A stretch of 64,000 nt of DNA from JASDSY01 sp041441465 (GCA_041441465.1 JASDSY010000012.1:138484-202483), one strand, 5' to 3'. Shown: positions 19,749-29,255, counted from the first letter of the stretch. The notes: generated by a model not told the origin, from the letters alone. A program made the numbers and translations.

Positions 19749-19843
19749 TTTTATTAATTTCTTTCTGTATTATTTTTTATATTCGACTTATTATTTAACA
19801 TAAACAGCTTTTTAATTTATTTTTATTCGTATTGCGCTGAGTA

Positions 19844-22567
19844 TTAGCCGCAAGTATAGTAGCTGCATGCAGGATTTCTGCATTTGCCGCCGCGGCAGCC
19901 TTCGACATAATCAAGCGTGCCGCCGCATTCCGGGCATGCGCCTGACTGGCCGCCTGATTTTGATATAAGGTTCATATACGACCCGCCGTTTTTTCCGTTT
20001 CCGGAAAGCGAAAGAGTTTGGGCTATACCGCCTTTAAAGTTTTCATCGGATTTTGCTTGGTGCATATCCGGTTCTGCGCCGGAATGCGTTTCACTATTTT
20101 TATTATCGTGTGTCGTATTGTCTGCGGCCCTGGTTTCTGCCAATTCTTTTAATTTTATATAATCGTGAATCGCTTTTCCGACTCCGTCAAGGCATGAGGC
20201 AACGTAATTTTCCCCAAAGCCTTTTTCTTTTGCGCATTTTATTTCGATCAACTCATCCCTTATTTCTTCCATCGATGCGCCGTGCTTTAAAGCCAGAGAA
20301 CTCAGCCGGCCGAGACCTTCTGTAAAAGCTGACGGGCAGCCGCCGGCTTTGCCGAGGTCTGCGAATATTTCGATCTCCTTGCCGTCTAAGTCTTTATAAA
20401 CATGCACATAAAGCATTCCGCAGCCCGTGTCTTTGCGTATGCGCGTGCCGTCGGCTATTTGCGGCGTTTTTCTTTTTTCTTTTAAATTTTCTTTTTCGGA
20501 TTTCGGTTGCGTCTTTATAGTTTCGGCGCCGGCGGTACCGGCAGTGCCTGACTTTCCGGAATAATAAACCTGCTCGCCTTTGCTGCCGTCGCGGTAAACC
20601 GTGATGCCTTTTAAATTAAGGTCGAATGCTGCCATATAAGCGTTTTCGACATTCTGCATAGTCGCGGAGTTTGAAAAATTTATAGTTTTCGAAACGGCGT
20701 TGTCGGAAAATTTCTGAAACGCGGCCTGAATTTTGATGTGCCATTCGTATGGCACTTCATGTGCCGTGATAAAAATATCCTTTAGTGCCGCCGGAATTTC
20801 TTCTATTCCTTTTAATGAACCGGAATTTTTTATTTTCGATATGATTTCTTCATTATAAAGTCCGGCCTTTTTAAGGCTTGAAATAAGGTATGGATTGATT
20901 TCCTTTAATATCGTTCCGTCCATTACCCTTTTTTCATAGCAAACGGCGAAATACGGTTCGATGCCGCCCCATGCTCCCGCTATCGTCGAAATTGTGCCGG
21001 TCGGCGCAATTGTCGTAAGCGTGGCGTTTCTAAGTTTTAAGTCATTCCCTTTAAAGTATTCGGAATTTTTATCGTATATCGAGCCGTCGAAATTATGGAA
21101 AGCACCGCGTGCCGCTGCCAATGCCGCGGATGCCTTCCGCGCTTCGCGCTGAATGAAATTCATTATAGCTTCTGCCGTATCTATAGATTCCATTGAGTTA
21201 TAAGCTATTCCAAGCTGAGCCAGCATGTCGGCAAAGCCCATAACGCCAAGACCTATTTTCCTGTTGCTCTTGGTCAGCTTTTCTATAGATTGTGTCGGAT
21301 ATTTGTTCATGTCGATTACATTGTCGAGAAAGTGAACGGCGCAATGGATTACCCGCGTAAGACGTTCATAGTTGATTTTGCCGTTTTTAACCATTCGCGC
21401 GAGATTGATTGAGCCGAGATTACATGATTCATACGGAAGAAGAGGCTGCTCGCCGCAAGGATTGGTGCTTTCTATAGAGCCGTGCGCCGGTGTCGGGTTT
21501 TCTTCGTTTATCCTGTCGATGAATATTACTCCCGGATCGCCGTTTCGCCATGCGTTACTGACTAAAAGCCCCCATATTTCGCGCGCAGGAAGTTTACCTG
21601 AAATTTCGCCGGTGCGCGGATTAATCAGTTCGAATTCTCCGTTACTTTTGACGGCCTTCATGAATTTATCCGTTATCGCGACGGAAATGTTAAAGTTAGT
21701 AAGCGATTTATCGTCTTTTTTGCACGTTATAAAATCGATTATGTCGGGATGGTCGATACGTAAGACTCCCATATTTGCGCCGCGCCTGGTGCCGCCCTGT
21801 TTTATTTCCTCCGTTGACGCGTTATATACGCGCATGAAAGAAATCGGCCCTGAAGCCACGCCTTTTGTCGTTTTTACACAGTCGTTTTTCGGCCTCAGCC
21901 TTGAAAATGAAAAACCTGTGCCGCCGCCCGATTTGTGAATAAGCGCCGCCTCCGAAAGCGTCTGGTATATTTTTTTTATATCGTCATCTACCGGAAGGAC
22001 AAAGCACGCCGAAAGCTGCTGAAGTGTTGAACCGGCATTCATCAATGTGGGGGAATTAGGTAAAAATTCAAGAGCGGCCATAATTTCATAAAATTCTTCG
22101 GCGCTTTCTTTCGCTTTTTTTGAGTTATCATAATTGGAATTTAAATTTTCAAGGTATTGTTTGAAATTTTCTTCATAGGATTTTTTCTCGACTTCTGCAA
22201 AATTTTGCAAAAGCCCCTCAAGAAGTTTTATGTTTTCACTTTTTCCGGCAATTTCAGGCATAAGCTGAGAAATATAATTATTTATTAAGATTTTGCTGGT
22301 TTCAAAGTTGTCTGTATTTTCGTTATATAAAAGTGTTATATCAGCTGTTTGTTTTTTCTTGTCGCCCGGAATCCTGCATGCCGAAACATTTTTTAAAATT
22401 TTTGCCTGCGTGATGGATTCGTCATATAAAATATCAGCCAATGCTACATTTCTGGCCACGCGCCACAGCAGCGCTTCCGGCGTTTCGTTTGGCTTTAAAT
22501 ATCTTTTTTCAAGTACTATTTTTGCGTTTTCGGTCAATTCGATTTTCTTTTCGGTCAGGCCTTTCAT
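19844..22567 (-). CDS. nrdJ: Adenosylcobalamin-dependent (class II) ribonucleotide reductase
   Basis: Makes deoxyribonucleotides using a B12-generated radical, independent of oxygen. Landmarks: FLPNSPTLMNAG, C188 in LSACFVLP (one redox Cys), GGGTGFSFSRLRP, C371 in NPCGEQPLLP (thiyl radical Cys) and C382 in YESCNLGS (second redox Cys); the 11-residue spacing matches Thermotoga NrdJ. The C-terminal tail has several CxxC pairs (CPECG ... CRNPAC ... CG), as in many class II enzymes. The stretch between residues 65 and 160 is longer than usual, and a Ser/Lys/Asn-rich insert of about 80 residues precedes the Cys tail. Start fixed by AGGAG. No cobalamin riboswitch fits in the 54-base upstream gap. 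Confidence 0.95.
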   Translation of the reverse strand: MKGLTEKKIELTENAKIVLEKRYLKPNETPEALLWRVARNVALADILYDESITQAKILKNVSACRIPGDKKKQTADITLLYNENTDNFETSKILINNYISQLMPEIAGKSENIKLLEGLLQNFAEVEKKSYEENFKQYLENLNSNYDNSKKAKESAEEFYEIMAALEFLPNSPTLMNAGSTLQQLSACFVLPVDDDIKKIYQTLSEAALIHKSGGGTGFSFSRLRPKNDCVKTTKGVASGPISFMRVYNASTEEIKQGGTRRGANMGVLRIDHPDIIDFITCKKDDKSLTNFNISVAITDKFMKAVKSNGEFELINPRTGEISGKLPAREIWGLLVSNAWRNGDPGVIFIDRINEENPTPAHGSIESTNPCGEQPLLPYESCNLGSINLARMVKNGKINYERLTRVIHCAVHFLDNVIDMNKYPTQSIEKLTKSNRKIGLGVMGFADMLAQLGIAYNSMESIDTAEAIMNFIQREARKASAALAAARGAFHNFDGSIYDKNSEYFKGNDLKLRNATLTTIAPTGTISTIAGAWGGIEPYFAVCYEKRVMDGTILKEINPYLISSLKKAGLYNEEIISKIKNSGSLKGIEEIPAALKDIFITAHEVPYEWHIKIQAAFQKFSDNAVSKTINFSNSATMQNVENAYMAAFDLNLKGITVYRDGSKGEQVYYSGKSGTAGTAGAETIKTQPKSEKENLKEKRKTPQIADGTRIRKDTGCGMLYVHVYKDLDGKEIEIFADLGKAGGCPSAFTEGLGRLSSLALKHGASMEEIRDELIEIKCAKEKGFGENYVASCLDGVGKAIHDYIKLKELAETRAADNTTHDNKNSETHSGAEPDMHQAKSDENFKGGIAQTLSLSGNGKNGGSYMNLISKSGGQSGACPECGGTLDYVEGCRGGKCRNPACSYYTCG

Positions 22568-22621
22568 CTTATTAACTCCTTAAATATTTGCCTTTTCTAA
22601 AATATTTGAAAACATGAAATT

Positions 22622-24760
22622 TTATTTATTATTTTCTTTGGCATTTATTGATTTTGTTTTTTCTTCGCCGCCCATTTTAGTTACTGAAACGGTTTTAGGG
22701 ACTATGTTAAATTTTAATTTTATCTTTCTTGAATTAAATTTGGAAGCATTTTCGTCTGAATAACTTAGCCGGCCGTTTATGTCTGAAGGCGGCGAATAAA
22801 ACGGCGAAGTGTCGCATACTTCAAATTCGACGCTCTGGTTTTTGCCGGGATCGGGCTTTCTGAATATATATTCAGGGAAAACGAAAATTTTCTGGCCGTC
22901 ATTTTGCTTTTCTTTTAGCAGTTCTTCGGCGGCTGCGGGATCGTTTATTTTCCAGGTCACATAGCGCAGCGAGTCTTTAACGTTTTGATTTCCCATGGTG
23001 TAACCTGTCGCTATGCCGTGATAATAATCGCAGTTTTTTCCCGCGGCGCATTGATTTATATTATCATAGGCTATGACCTTAAATAAAAGCCTTACATCTT
23101 CCCCTATTGTCAGGGCGTTTTTAAATCTTTCGCGGTCGATTTCCGGCAGTGATTTCATTGCCGGCGAATTAGCGTCGCAGGAAAATTCCCATTGCGGTGT
23201 ATTGTCTGAAAAAGGAGCCGTTGAGAGGTTGGAATTCGGCACCGTAAAGATATCGGTTTTATTTGTTTCCGTATTTGTCATAATTATGGCGGCGTTTGGC
23301 CTTCTATCGTCAAAAACATAAAGATTCGAATATAATTTGTGGGTGTTATATTTCAACTGGCCGAGTGTGGGCGGATTTAAGGCCGACACTGTTTTTAATA
23401 ATCCGTTAAATACAGCGCTGCCGTTTAATATCGATTGGTCCGGAAGCGTCCAGTTTCCTGAAGAATCACATACCGCAAACGTTATTCGGAGCGCTTTTTC
23501 AGGCCGCGATTTGAATTCGGCCTGTGCGTTAGCGTCAAGCGCCTGGAACGCTGACATCGATGCGAAATGCACCGGCGCTTTTGAGCTGTCCTTCTCGCCA
23601 AGCTCCAGCGCTTCCTCAATTCCGGTAACCGGTATTTTTATTATGTAGCCGACATTGTCGTCCGGCGTCTTTTTATTGGAAATATCAAATGCCTGAATTT
23701 GCCTGCCGGGAATTTTTGATATCTGAACCGGTTTTAGATATGAAAATTTTCCATTTTCTTTTGAAGAATCGAGCATTTCATAAATTGTGGAATCTAGTTC
23801 AAACGGGTCGTCGATTATGTTTTTTGACGGATTGTTGTAATCGTATGCTTTGTAATGTTCCTGATAGGTTTCGATTAATATAAATCCGTCTACGTTATTC
23901 AAGTTATGCCTTAACTTACTTTGCGGGCTTGCGCCGAATGGATTGTCGTCGATTACCGTTAACTCGATGTATTCAGGATTGTCCTGATATTTTCCGGTAA
24001 GGCCGTATCCCTTGATTGTATCGTTAAATTGGGAGATTTTATTTCCGCATGTAGCTGATAGCGACGATGGCGTGATTTTTACGTTATGCGGCGGCTCTAC
24101 GTCGATTACGGTAAAAGAATATTGGCCGAATGCGGTATTAGTTATCGGTTGATTGAATATAGCTGCACCGTTCGGATCAAGCGCGGACCAGGTATAGGTC
24201 GCCGCGGCTATGACCACTGAATCGTCCATCGGATCAGTCGGCGTTTTGAAGACGTAACTTAATGTCGAAGAATCTATATTGCCGCTTGTACCTTCATTTT
24301 TTATGAGATTGGGAAAAGTTTTATTGATTGATATTTTTGTTCCGTCGAAATTTAAAATCATCCATTCCACGGAGTCTATTGATAAAATTTGCGCCCTGTA
24401 ATTATTTTCTCCCGCGATTCCAAGCGCTTTTAATTTTTCCGCAAGAAGCTGATTTACTTCTTTTTCGATATCTGCTTTCTGTATTTGAAATGAATATAAA
24501 TACCCCTGGTGAATAGGCGTATTGATATCAAAAATAGGCTTTATTTTTAATTCAGGAGACGCTTTATACAACGATTGCGATATTTGTTCGCCCGTAGAGG
24601 CGGCGTATGCCGGAATTATTGAATAAAGGCCGCAGTAAAAGTTAAATGATATGGCTGAAATTAATAATAAATTTAGTACGAATTTAGTGCTGAAATTATT
24701 TTCTCTCGACTTCCACGATTTGTGTGTATTCATTTTCTTTGCGCTGCCCGTTATTGTCAT
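22622..24760 (-). CDS. Large secreted protein of the pseudopilin cluster, function unknown
   Basis: 712 residues that I do not recognise. A hydrophobic segment at about residues 28-52 ending in PAYA-AS is a signal peptide or anchor. The rest looks extracellular: beta-rich, many Asn/Pro/Thr, few Cys (a CGNK and a possible CAAGKNC pair), and repeated phrases such as YSFTVIDVEPPHN and LTVIDDNPFG that resemble Ig-like or cadherin-like folds. It overlaps the end of the upstream PilX-like gene by up to 65 bases and so is translationally linked to the pseudopilins; it may be a large tip or secreted partner, comparable in position to PilY1. The start is uncertain: ATG at 24760 or 24733. Confidence 0.6.
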   Translation of the reverse strand: MTITGSAKKMNTHKSWKSRENNFSTKFVLNLLLISAISFNFYCGLYSIIPAYAASTGEQISQSLYKASPELKIKPIFDINTPIHQGYLYSFQIQKADIEKEVNQLLAEKLKALGIAGENNYRAQILSIDSVEWMILNFDGTKISINKTFPNLIKNEGTSGNIDSSTLSYVFKTPTDPMDDSVVIAAATYTWSALDPNGAAIFNQPITNTAFGQYSFTVIDVEPPHNVKITPSSLSATCGNKISQFNDTIKGYGLTGKYQDNPEYIELTVIDDNPFGASPQSKLRHNLNNVDGFILIETYQEHYKAYDYNNPSKNIIDDPFELDSTIYEMLDSSKENGKFSYLKPVQISKIPGRQIQAFDISNKKTPDDNVGYIIKIPVTGIEEALELGEKDSSKAPVHFASMSAFQALDANAQAEFKSRPEKALRITFAVCDSSGNWTLPDQSILNGSAVFNGLLKTVSALNPPTLGQLKYNTHKLYSNLYVFDDRRPNAAIIMTNTETNKTDIFTVPNSNLSTAPFSDNTPQWEFSCDANSPAMKSLPEIDRERFKNALTIGEDVRLLFKVIAYDNINQCAAGKNCDYYHGIATGYTMGNQNVKDSLRYVTWKINDPAAAEELLKEKQNDGQKIFVFPEYIFRKPDPGKNQSVEFEVCDTSPFYSPPSDINGRLSYSDENASKFNSRKIKLKFNIVPKTVSVTKMGGEEKTKSINAKENNK

Positions 24761-25385
24761 AAACCCAGCCCCTTATAGTCAATTCGACTGTTTGTTTATT
24801 ATAAAGCTTTTGTTCTGAGACGGCAAGGACTTTTACTTTTTTTGCTTTAAATCCATGGCGGTACGGTGTCGTTCTTTCATCATTGGCATCAACGTCCGCG
24901 CCGCGGAGCTTTATGTCGTCCATAAACGCCACTATAAATTCATTGAGCGTACCCTTCATCGGCTCTTCTTTGGTACCAATCATTTGCGGATCGTTAAGCT
25001 TTGATTTCCTTTCACCCTCGTCAAGTGTTAAAAATTTCGGACCGGGATTATATTTCGAATCTTTTGGGTTAGGGTTGACCGTGCCTATCGCTAAAGAGAA
25101 GAATGGATTTTTTAATTGTGATATTGCAAGAGCATCATAACATTCAGTCGGAAGCAGCGAAAGTTTTAAAAGCGCCAGTTGAGCGCCGCCTTTGGCTAAA
25201 AAATAAGCCTTGCGCCTTTCGACATCCATCATGTTAATTCTCTTATTTGCAGTGTTTCTGTTAGTTAAAACGAATAAGAATAGCACGAAAATAAAAGACA
25301 TTATTAAAACTATAGGAATTATAATGCCTTTGGAATTACTATTTATGAGATTACCGCATATCTTTTTGATTTTAAATCCGGTCAT
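24696..25385 (-). CDS. PilX/GspK-like minor pilin assembly protein
   Basis: About 229 residues with one N-terminal membrane segment (KGIIIPIVLIMSFIFVLF), preceded by a basic cytoplasmic end and followed by a polar, mostly helical and beta domain. The segment FLAKGGAQLALLKL after the helix is typical of PilX/GspK-type proteins. I chose ATG at 25385, which follows the upstream stop by one base and has AAGGCGG before it; another ATG at 25400 would overlap. It is the third of three linked minor pilin genes and resembles its paralogue at 28569-29255 (shared FLAKG-x-Q-LALLKL region and PTE(C/F)YDA). Confidence 0.72.
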   Translation of the reverse strand: MTGFKIKKICGNLINSNSKGIIIPIVLIMSFIFVLFLFVLTNRNTANKRINMMDVERRKAYFLAKGGAQLALLKLSLLPTECYDALAISQLKNPFFSLAIGTVNPNPKDSKYNPGPKFLTLDEGERKSKLNDPQMIGTKEEPMKGTLNEFIVAFMDDIKLRGADVDANDERTTPYRHGFKAKKVKVLAVSEQKLYNKQTVELTIRGWVYDNNGQRKENEYTQIVEVERK

Positions 25386-25386
25386 A

Positions 25387-26046
25387 TTAACCGCCTTCAT
25401 TCTTTACAAGCGTAAGGTTGGTTTTCATAGTAACGAATTCATAGCTTCTTTTTAAGTTCTTCTTGTCTTTCCATGAAATTTTTAATTTTATTTCCTTTAT
25501 AAAATCTTTGTCTGCATGCCTCGTAATATCTTTTAATTTAAGATCAATCTTATTTTTCCATTTTTTATCGTCTTTTATTAAAGTGCTGATATCGTTTCCG
25601 GCTTCGGCGTATTCGGCTGTCGTCGTCTGTCTTTTTATATAAGGAGTTCTTCTGAAACTGAATTTTATGGTATCGCTTTTTATTGTATTTACTTCGATTT
25701 CAATGTCATATATTTGTCCTTTGATTTTTAGCTTATTATTCGCGGCGCCGTCTTCATCTGACATTCCTGAAATTTCGTCAAGATTGGTCATTGACGAATT
25801 GACGCTGTCGAAAGGCATATTATCCAGGAGCCTGTCTAAGATGCTCTGCGCTATGAGGCCAGCTGTATTTTCCATTTCAGTTGACGATGATTGTTTTAAA
25901 GTGTCGAATAGATAGCTGATCGAAGGAATGACGGCAAGCATAAAAAGCGCTATGCCGACCATTATTTCGGTAAGCGAAATGCCGCGGTTTGAACGGCCCG
26001 GGTGGTATATTGAGTTGAAATTATTATTCAGTCTGTTATTATTCAT
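25387..26046 (-). CDS. PilV/GspI-like pseudopilin
   Basis: Type IV prepilin-like protein. After a hydrophilic leader of about 22 residues (RSNRG) comes the prepilin peptidase site G-ISLTE and the hydrophobic helix IMVGIALFMLAVIPSI, followed by a soluble beta-rich domain with a Cys-poor sequence. The Glu at +5 needed for pilus assembly is present. It lies 12 bases downstream of the W-like gene and is co-oriented with the whole cluster. It is probably a minor subunit of a type II secretion pseudopilus or type IV pilus; the PilV name rests on the shape of the N-terminus only. Confidence 0.75.
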   Translation of the reverse strand: MNNNRLNNNFNSIYHPGRSNRGISLTEIMVGIALFMLAVIPSISYLFDTLKQSSSTEMENTAGLIAQSILDRLLDNMPFDSVNSSMTNLDEISGMSDEDGAANNKLKIKGQIYDIEIEVNTIKSDTIKFSFRRTPYIKRQTTTAEYAEAGNDISTLIKDDKKWKNKIDLKLKDITRHADKDFIKEIKLKISWKDKKNLKRSYEFVTMKTNLTLVKNEGG

Positions 26047-26058
26047 ATAAATTTCCGG

Positions 26059-26796
26059 TTAAAATGTATTCGGAGCTGCGCTTACTGTAATTTGAGTCGA
26101 TTTCGTAAAGGACTCAACTTTTCTGTCAATTACATTCGGCTTGACTTTTATTTCGATAGTAAAAAGTTCGTCGCGTTTAATTTCGGTCGCCGGTTTCATC
26201 GGTATGAATTTTACGCTTTCGACATCCCTTATCATAGCTTTTTCGCCGATTATTACCTTGCCTGCCGGAGGATTGAGGTTTGGAACGTCTTTTGGTTCGC
26301 CGTCCCATTCAAGAATGCTTTTTTCATAGCATAATTCTTTTTTTTCGTTAAGCCAGTATTTTACACTCTCGATAAGAGCCGGCTGATTGTCGTGCTTGGT
26401 TTCAAATCCTTTTTTTTGCGGACGTTTGCAAATTTTAAAGTTCATTATTTTATCGCCCGGGCCGGCGCCGTTTGCCGTAAGAAGTTTTTTATTATAATAA
26501 AAATCAAAGTTTTTATTGCTGTCTGCGGTTTTATAATAATTGTCGGGCACGACTGAAGTCAGCGGCGCCGCATGGGTCAGGTCTTCCTGCATCTGTCGGA
26601 ATCCTATGCTTACTTCCTGATTCAGGTTCGCCATCCAGTTGCTTGCGTTGAATGTTTTTTGGCCCGATATGAATATTTTGAAAAGGGCAGCCAGAATTAT
26701 CGCTAAAATTGCCGCAGCTACCATAATTTCAACTACCGTAAATGCTTTTTTATTTGCATTTGATAAATAATTAATTTTTTTATTTAATTTAGACAT
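26059..26796 (-). CDS. PilW/GspJ-like pseudopilin
   Basis: Prepilin-like protein of 245 residues. The methylation/cleavage region is KKA-FTVVEIMVAAAILAII, with Ala rather than Gly before the cleavage point but the required Glu at +5. The globular part begins QTFNASNWMANLNQE, strongly similar in layout to the paralogue at 27653-28534 (FNVGWWKSETQRQ). It follows the STAS gene by 50 bases and precedes the V-like gene. Confidence 0.75.
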   Translation of the reverse strand: MSKLNKKINYLSNANKKAFTVVEIMVAAAILAIILAALFKIFISGQKTFNASNWMANLNQEVSIGFRQMQEDLTHAAPLTSVVPDNYYKTADSNKNFDFYYNKKLLTANGAGPGDKIMNFKICKRPQKKGFETKHDNQPALIESVKYWLNEKKELCYEKSILEWDGEPKDVPNLNPPAGKVIIGEKAMIRDVESVKFIPMKPATEIKRDELFTIEIKVKPNVIDRKVESFTKSTQITVSAAPNTF

Positions 26797-26846
26797 ACCG
26801 CACCTTTATTTTTGACCCGGATTAAGCTGTACAAGCCGGTTTTATT

Positions 26847-27272
26847 TTAATAATTTTTGAACGATGTTATCGCCTGTTCGATATCATCGAAAACATTTAT
26901 TCTTTCATGTATCCTTGTTATTTTTAATACCACCATTATTGACGGGCGCGGTTTGATTAATATCAACCTGCCGCCTATTTCATTTATTTTTTGAAACAGC
27001 ATTATTATGGTTGAAATTCCCATTGAATCTATAAATTCAAGGTTGCTCAAATCTATGCCGAAATAAACTTCACCTTTTTCGATTTCTTTCAAAATATATG
27101 ATTGAAATTCCGAAGCTGTTAGAAGATCGATCGTCCCGAAAATTTTTACCAGGTTAAGTTTTTTATCGCTTTTTACGGCACCGGCGGTTTCTAAGTCTAT
27201 GACCTCTGATTTTACGGAAAAATTTCCGAGCGATGTCGTTTTACCTTGTTTATTGCTGTTTTGTATATTCAC
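26847..27272 (-). CDS. STAS-domain protein (anti-sigma factor antagonist type)
   Basis: A single STAS domain of about 141 residues. The conserved core GIDLSNLEFIDSMGIST contains the Ser that SpoIIAB-like kinases phosphorylate in the family, followed by the helix IIMLFQKINEIGG and the strand LILIKPRP. I chose the GTG at 27272 because AGGAG sits 6 bases before it; a TTG two codons earlier leaves no room. It has its own near-perfect promoter upstream and leads the second pseudopilin set, so it may couple that set to a partner-switching regulator (RsbW/RsbU type) or act in local organisation. No matching kinase is in the window. Confidence 0.82.
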   Translation of the reverse strand: MNIQNSNKQGKTTSLGNFSVKSEVIDLETAGAVKSDKKLNLVKIFGTIDLLTASEFQSYILKEIEKGEVYFGIDLSNLEFIDSMGISTIIMLFQKINEIGGRLILIKPRPSIMVVLKITRIHERINVFDDIEQAITSFKNY

Positions 27273-27345
27273 AAACAACTCCTATTCGGCCGCAAGGCTT
27301 TTTTATTTTTTCACTATTATTTTTTTACTTAATTTAACTGTAGAT

Positions 27346-27374
27346 AATATACTTTAATTAAGCTCTAATGTCAA
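27346..27374 (-). promoter_or_regulatory. Sigma-70 type promoter of the STAS/pseudopilin operon
   Basis: Read on the minus strand: TTGACA (27374-27369), a 17-base spacer and TATATT (27351-27346). Consensus -35 and a 5/6 -10 at ideal spacing, about 75 bases upstream of the STAS start. Confidence 0.75.
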
Positions 27375-27582
27375 GTATTCAAACATAATTCAGACATAAA
27401 ATTGCCGCCGGTTTAAATATAAAAATTGTTTAAAACAACGCTTTGAGGATAAAAAATATTATTTTTATAAAAATAAGTTTAGGAGTCTCCGTTATAATTA
27501 TGTCATTTTTTATTATAAATTAATTTTAATCACGCGCCTGGCGGCAACTGCTGTTACTTGGACATTGAAACATTGGCGTTTA

Positions 27583-27628
27583 AAAAAAATCGGCCTGGTT
27601 TGTTTATAAATTATCCCGGCCGATTTTT
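27583..27628 (-). terminator. Intrinsic terminator of the first pseudopilin operon
   Basis: On the minus strand, arms AAAAATCGGCC and GGCCGATTTTT pair perfectly around a 22-base loop and continue into a T-run. It lies about 25 bases after the stop of the W-like gene ending at 27653. Confidence 0.88.
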
Positions 27629-27652
27629 AGTATTTGTTTAATTATGATTTTT

Positions 27653-28534
27653 TTACATTTTTTGTGCCATTACATTACAGCGCGCTTTTATGCCGTCGGT
27701 TACGGTCATATTTGTTGAAGTGCCCGCGGAGCGTCTGGCGTTACTCGATTTAGAAGAAAGCGTCACGTTGAGGTAAATTATAGCGTGGATTTCGTGTTCA
27801 GCGTAATCGGTGTTTAACTCCAATTTTGGTGATGGCGGGATTAATTCTGTTTTTATGGACACTCCGTCGACATAAGTTATAAGTTCGTCTTTTGTAATAT
27901 CGGTTGGTTCCGGCGTTTGCGATTTTCTTTCATATTTTATAAAAGATTTTCCGTCCTGCTTGTGCCAGCTTATAGTTACCGTCGTTACGTTGCCAGGCGT
28001 CGTAGTAGGGGCCACGCCGGAACTGGCCATTATTACGCCGTCATCGGCGACCGCAGAGTTTTGATACTTAGGCGAGCATATCTTAAATTTTATTAACTCA
28101 ACCGATCCGCCTTCTGACGGAGGGTTTACTACATGTGTACTTTCATTGTCTTCCTTGAATTTAAGATAAAAATCCTCGATGCCGGAAGGTTTTGTTTTTG
28201 GTTTTTTGTTCATTTCCGCCATAAAGTAGTCTCTGGCTTTAGTGACTGTCGGTTCGGTATTTCCGTATATTATCGTGCCGTCATTATATATTTTAGAAGG
28301 GTATGTGGCTTTTTCCATATCGTCCCTTATTTGTTTCAAGCCTTTGACAAGCTGGCGCTGTGTTTCGGATTTCCACCAGCCGACGTTAAATCCTGTCAGG
28401 GCTGAGTTTTGCATCTGATAGATGCCGGCGAACAGCAATGTAAAAATAGTTACAGCCACGAGCATTTCCACAACCGTGAACCCGTTTTTATTATTTATGC
28501 CGTTTTTTAGTTTAAGCGTTTTTATATTATTCAT
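27653..28534 (-). CDS. PilW/GspJ-like pseudopilin (second copy)
   Basis: 293 residues. Prepilin signature NG-FTVVEMLVAVTIFTLLFAG with Glu at +5, followed by a long globular domain with several Cys-free beta segments. The start is ATG with AGGAGGT 5 bases upstream. The N-terminal helix and following segment are clearly related to the W-like protein at 26059-26796, but the C-terminal domain is longer. It ends the first operon, before the terminator. Confidence 0.75.
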   Translation of the reverse strand: MNNIKTLKLKNGINNKNGFTVVEMLVAVTIFTLLFAGIYQMQNSALTGFNVGWWKSETQRQLVKGLKQIRDDMEKATYPSKIYNDGTIIYGNTEPTVTKARDYFMAEMNKKPKTKPSGIEDFYLKFKEDNESTHVVNPPSEGGSVELIKFKICSPKYQNSAVADDGVIMASSGVAPTTTPGNVTTVTISWHKQDGKSFIKYERKSQTPEPTDITKDELITYVDGVSIKTELIPPSPKLELNTDYAEHEIHAIIYLNVTLSSKSSNARRSAGTSTNMTVTDGIKARCNVMAQKM

Positions 28535-28568
28535 TTTTACCTCCTTTTTATTTACCGTATCAACCGAA

Positions 28569-29255
28569 TTATTTTTTTGTGATGTAGCTTACATTAACGA
28601 TTTTACGGTAAACAGAGGAGTATTGATAATTGCCGCCGTCGCCTTTTTTGGCGCTGTCACCCATCATATATGTATTTCCTGAGTCTTCCATTCCTTCAGA
28701 TACCAATTCAATGCTGTCTATAAAGTTGTTGTTGTATTGTCCCAGAAGATTTATCTGCTTAACCATCGCTTCGCCTTTAAATGATGATTTATCAGAGGCA
28801 TCGACATTGCAGAAATAACTCAGGTCGGTATTTATGTCAGGAAGCGGAGTACCTGATATTTTATTGGCGCCGACGCTTGTAGTTTTAAAGCCTACATAAA
28901 AATTGAGATAATCGTCGAGACCGTTATTTGGTTTTACAAGCGTGGTGGATATGTTAGGGATAAATTTTCTGATGTCATTGTCTGTAACGTCAGTTTCATT
29001 GACCCAGCCTTTTTTCCATCTTACGGCGTCATAAAATTCGGTCGGCAGTTCCCTGATTTTTAAAAGCGCGATCTGCGTTACGCCTTTAGCTAAAAATTGC
29101 GCACGCAGAGCTTCTTTTACCCTGAATTCGTCATTTCTGACGTTTTTATTTTTTTGGAATAAAGTAGTACAATAAATTAATAATAACGTACATACCGTTA
29201 AAGCGACTAATATTGCCATACCTTTTTTACTGTTTTTATAAAAATTTAATCTCAT
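28569..29255 (-). CDS. PilX/GspK-like minor pilin assembly protein (second copy)
   Basis: About 228 residues with a basic N-terminus, one membrane helix (KKGMAILVALTVCTLLLIY) and a polar domain starting FLAKGVTQIALLKIRELP, which matches the paralogue at 24696-25385. I chose ATG at 29255, which has AAGGTG 6 bases upstream; the earlier ATG at 29276 has no binding site. It lies between V-like and W-like genes in the same transcript. Confidence 0.72.
   Translation of the reverse strand: MRLNFYKNSKKGMAILVALTVCTLLLIYCTTLFQKNKNVRNDEFRVKEALRAQFLAKGVTQIALLKIRELPTEFYDAVRWKKGWVNETDVTDNDIRKFIPNISTTLVKPNNGLDDYLNFYVGFKTTSVGANKISGTPLPDINTDLSYFCNVDASDKSSFKGEAMVKQINLLGQYNNNFIDSIELVSEGMEDSGNTYMMGDSAKKGDGGNYQYSSVYRKIVNVSYITKK

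Larger units (their letters stand above)
27279..27652. other. Intergenic region between the two pseudopilin sets
   Basis: 374 bases without a gene. The left part holds the promoter of the STAS gene (27346-27374) and its long AT-rich leader. The right part holds the intrinsic terminator of the upstream pseudopilin operon (27583-27628). The 27430-27560 stretch in between shows no frame or strong structure. Confidence 0.6.

Noticed and set aside
21372..21938. A 188-codon frame on the plus strand
   Set aside because: It lies opposite nrdJ, whose motifs are all on the minus strand; it is a codon-bias shadow.
22568..22621. Cobalamin riboswitch upstream of nrdJ
   Set aside because: Only 54 bases separate the genes, too short, and no B12-box is visible.
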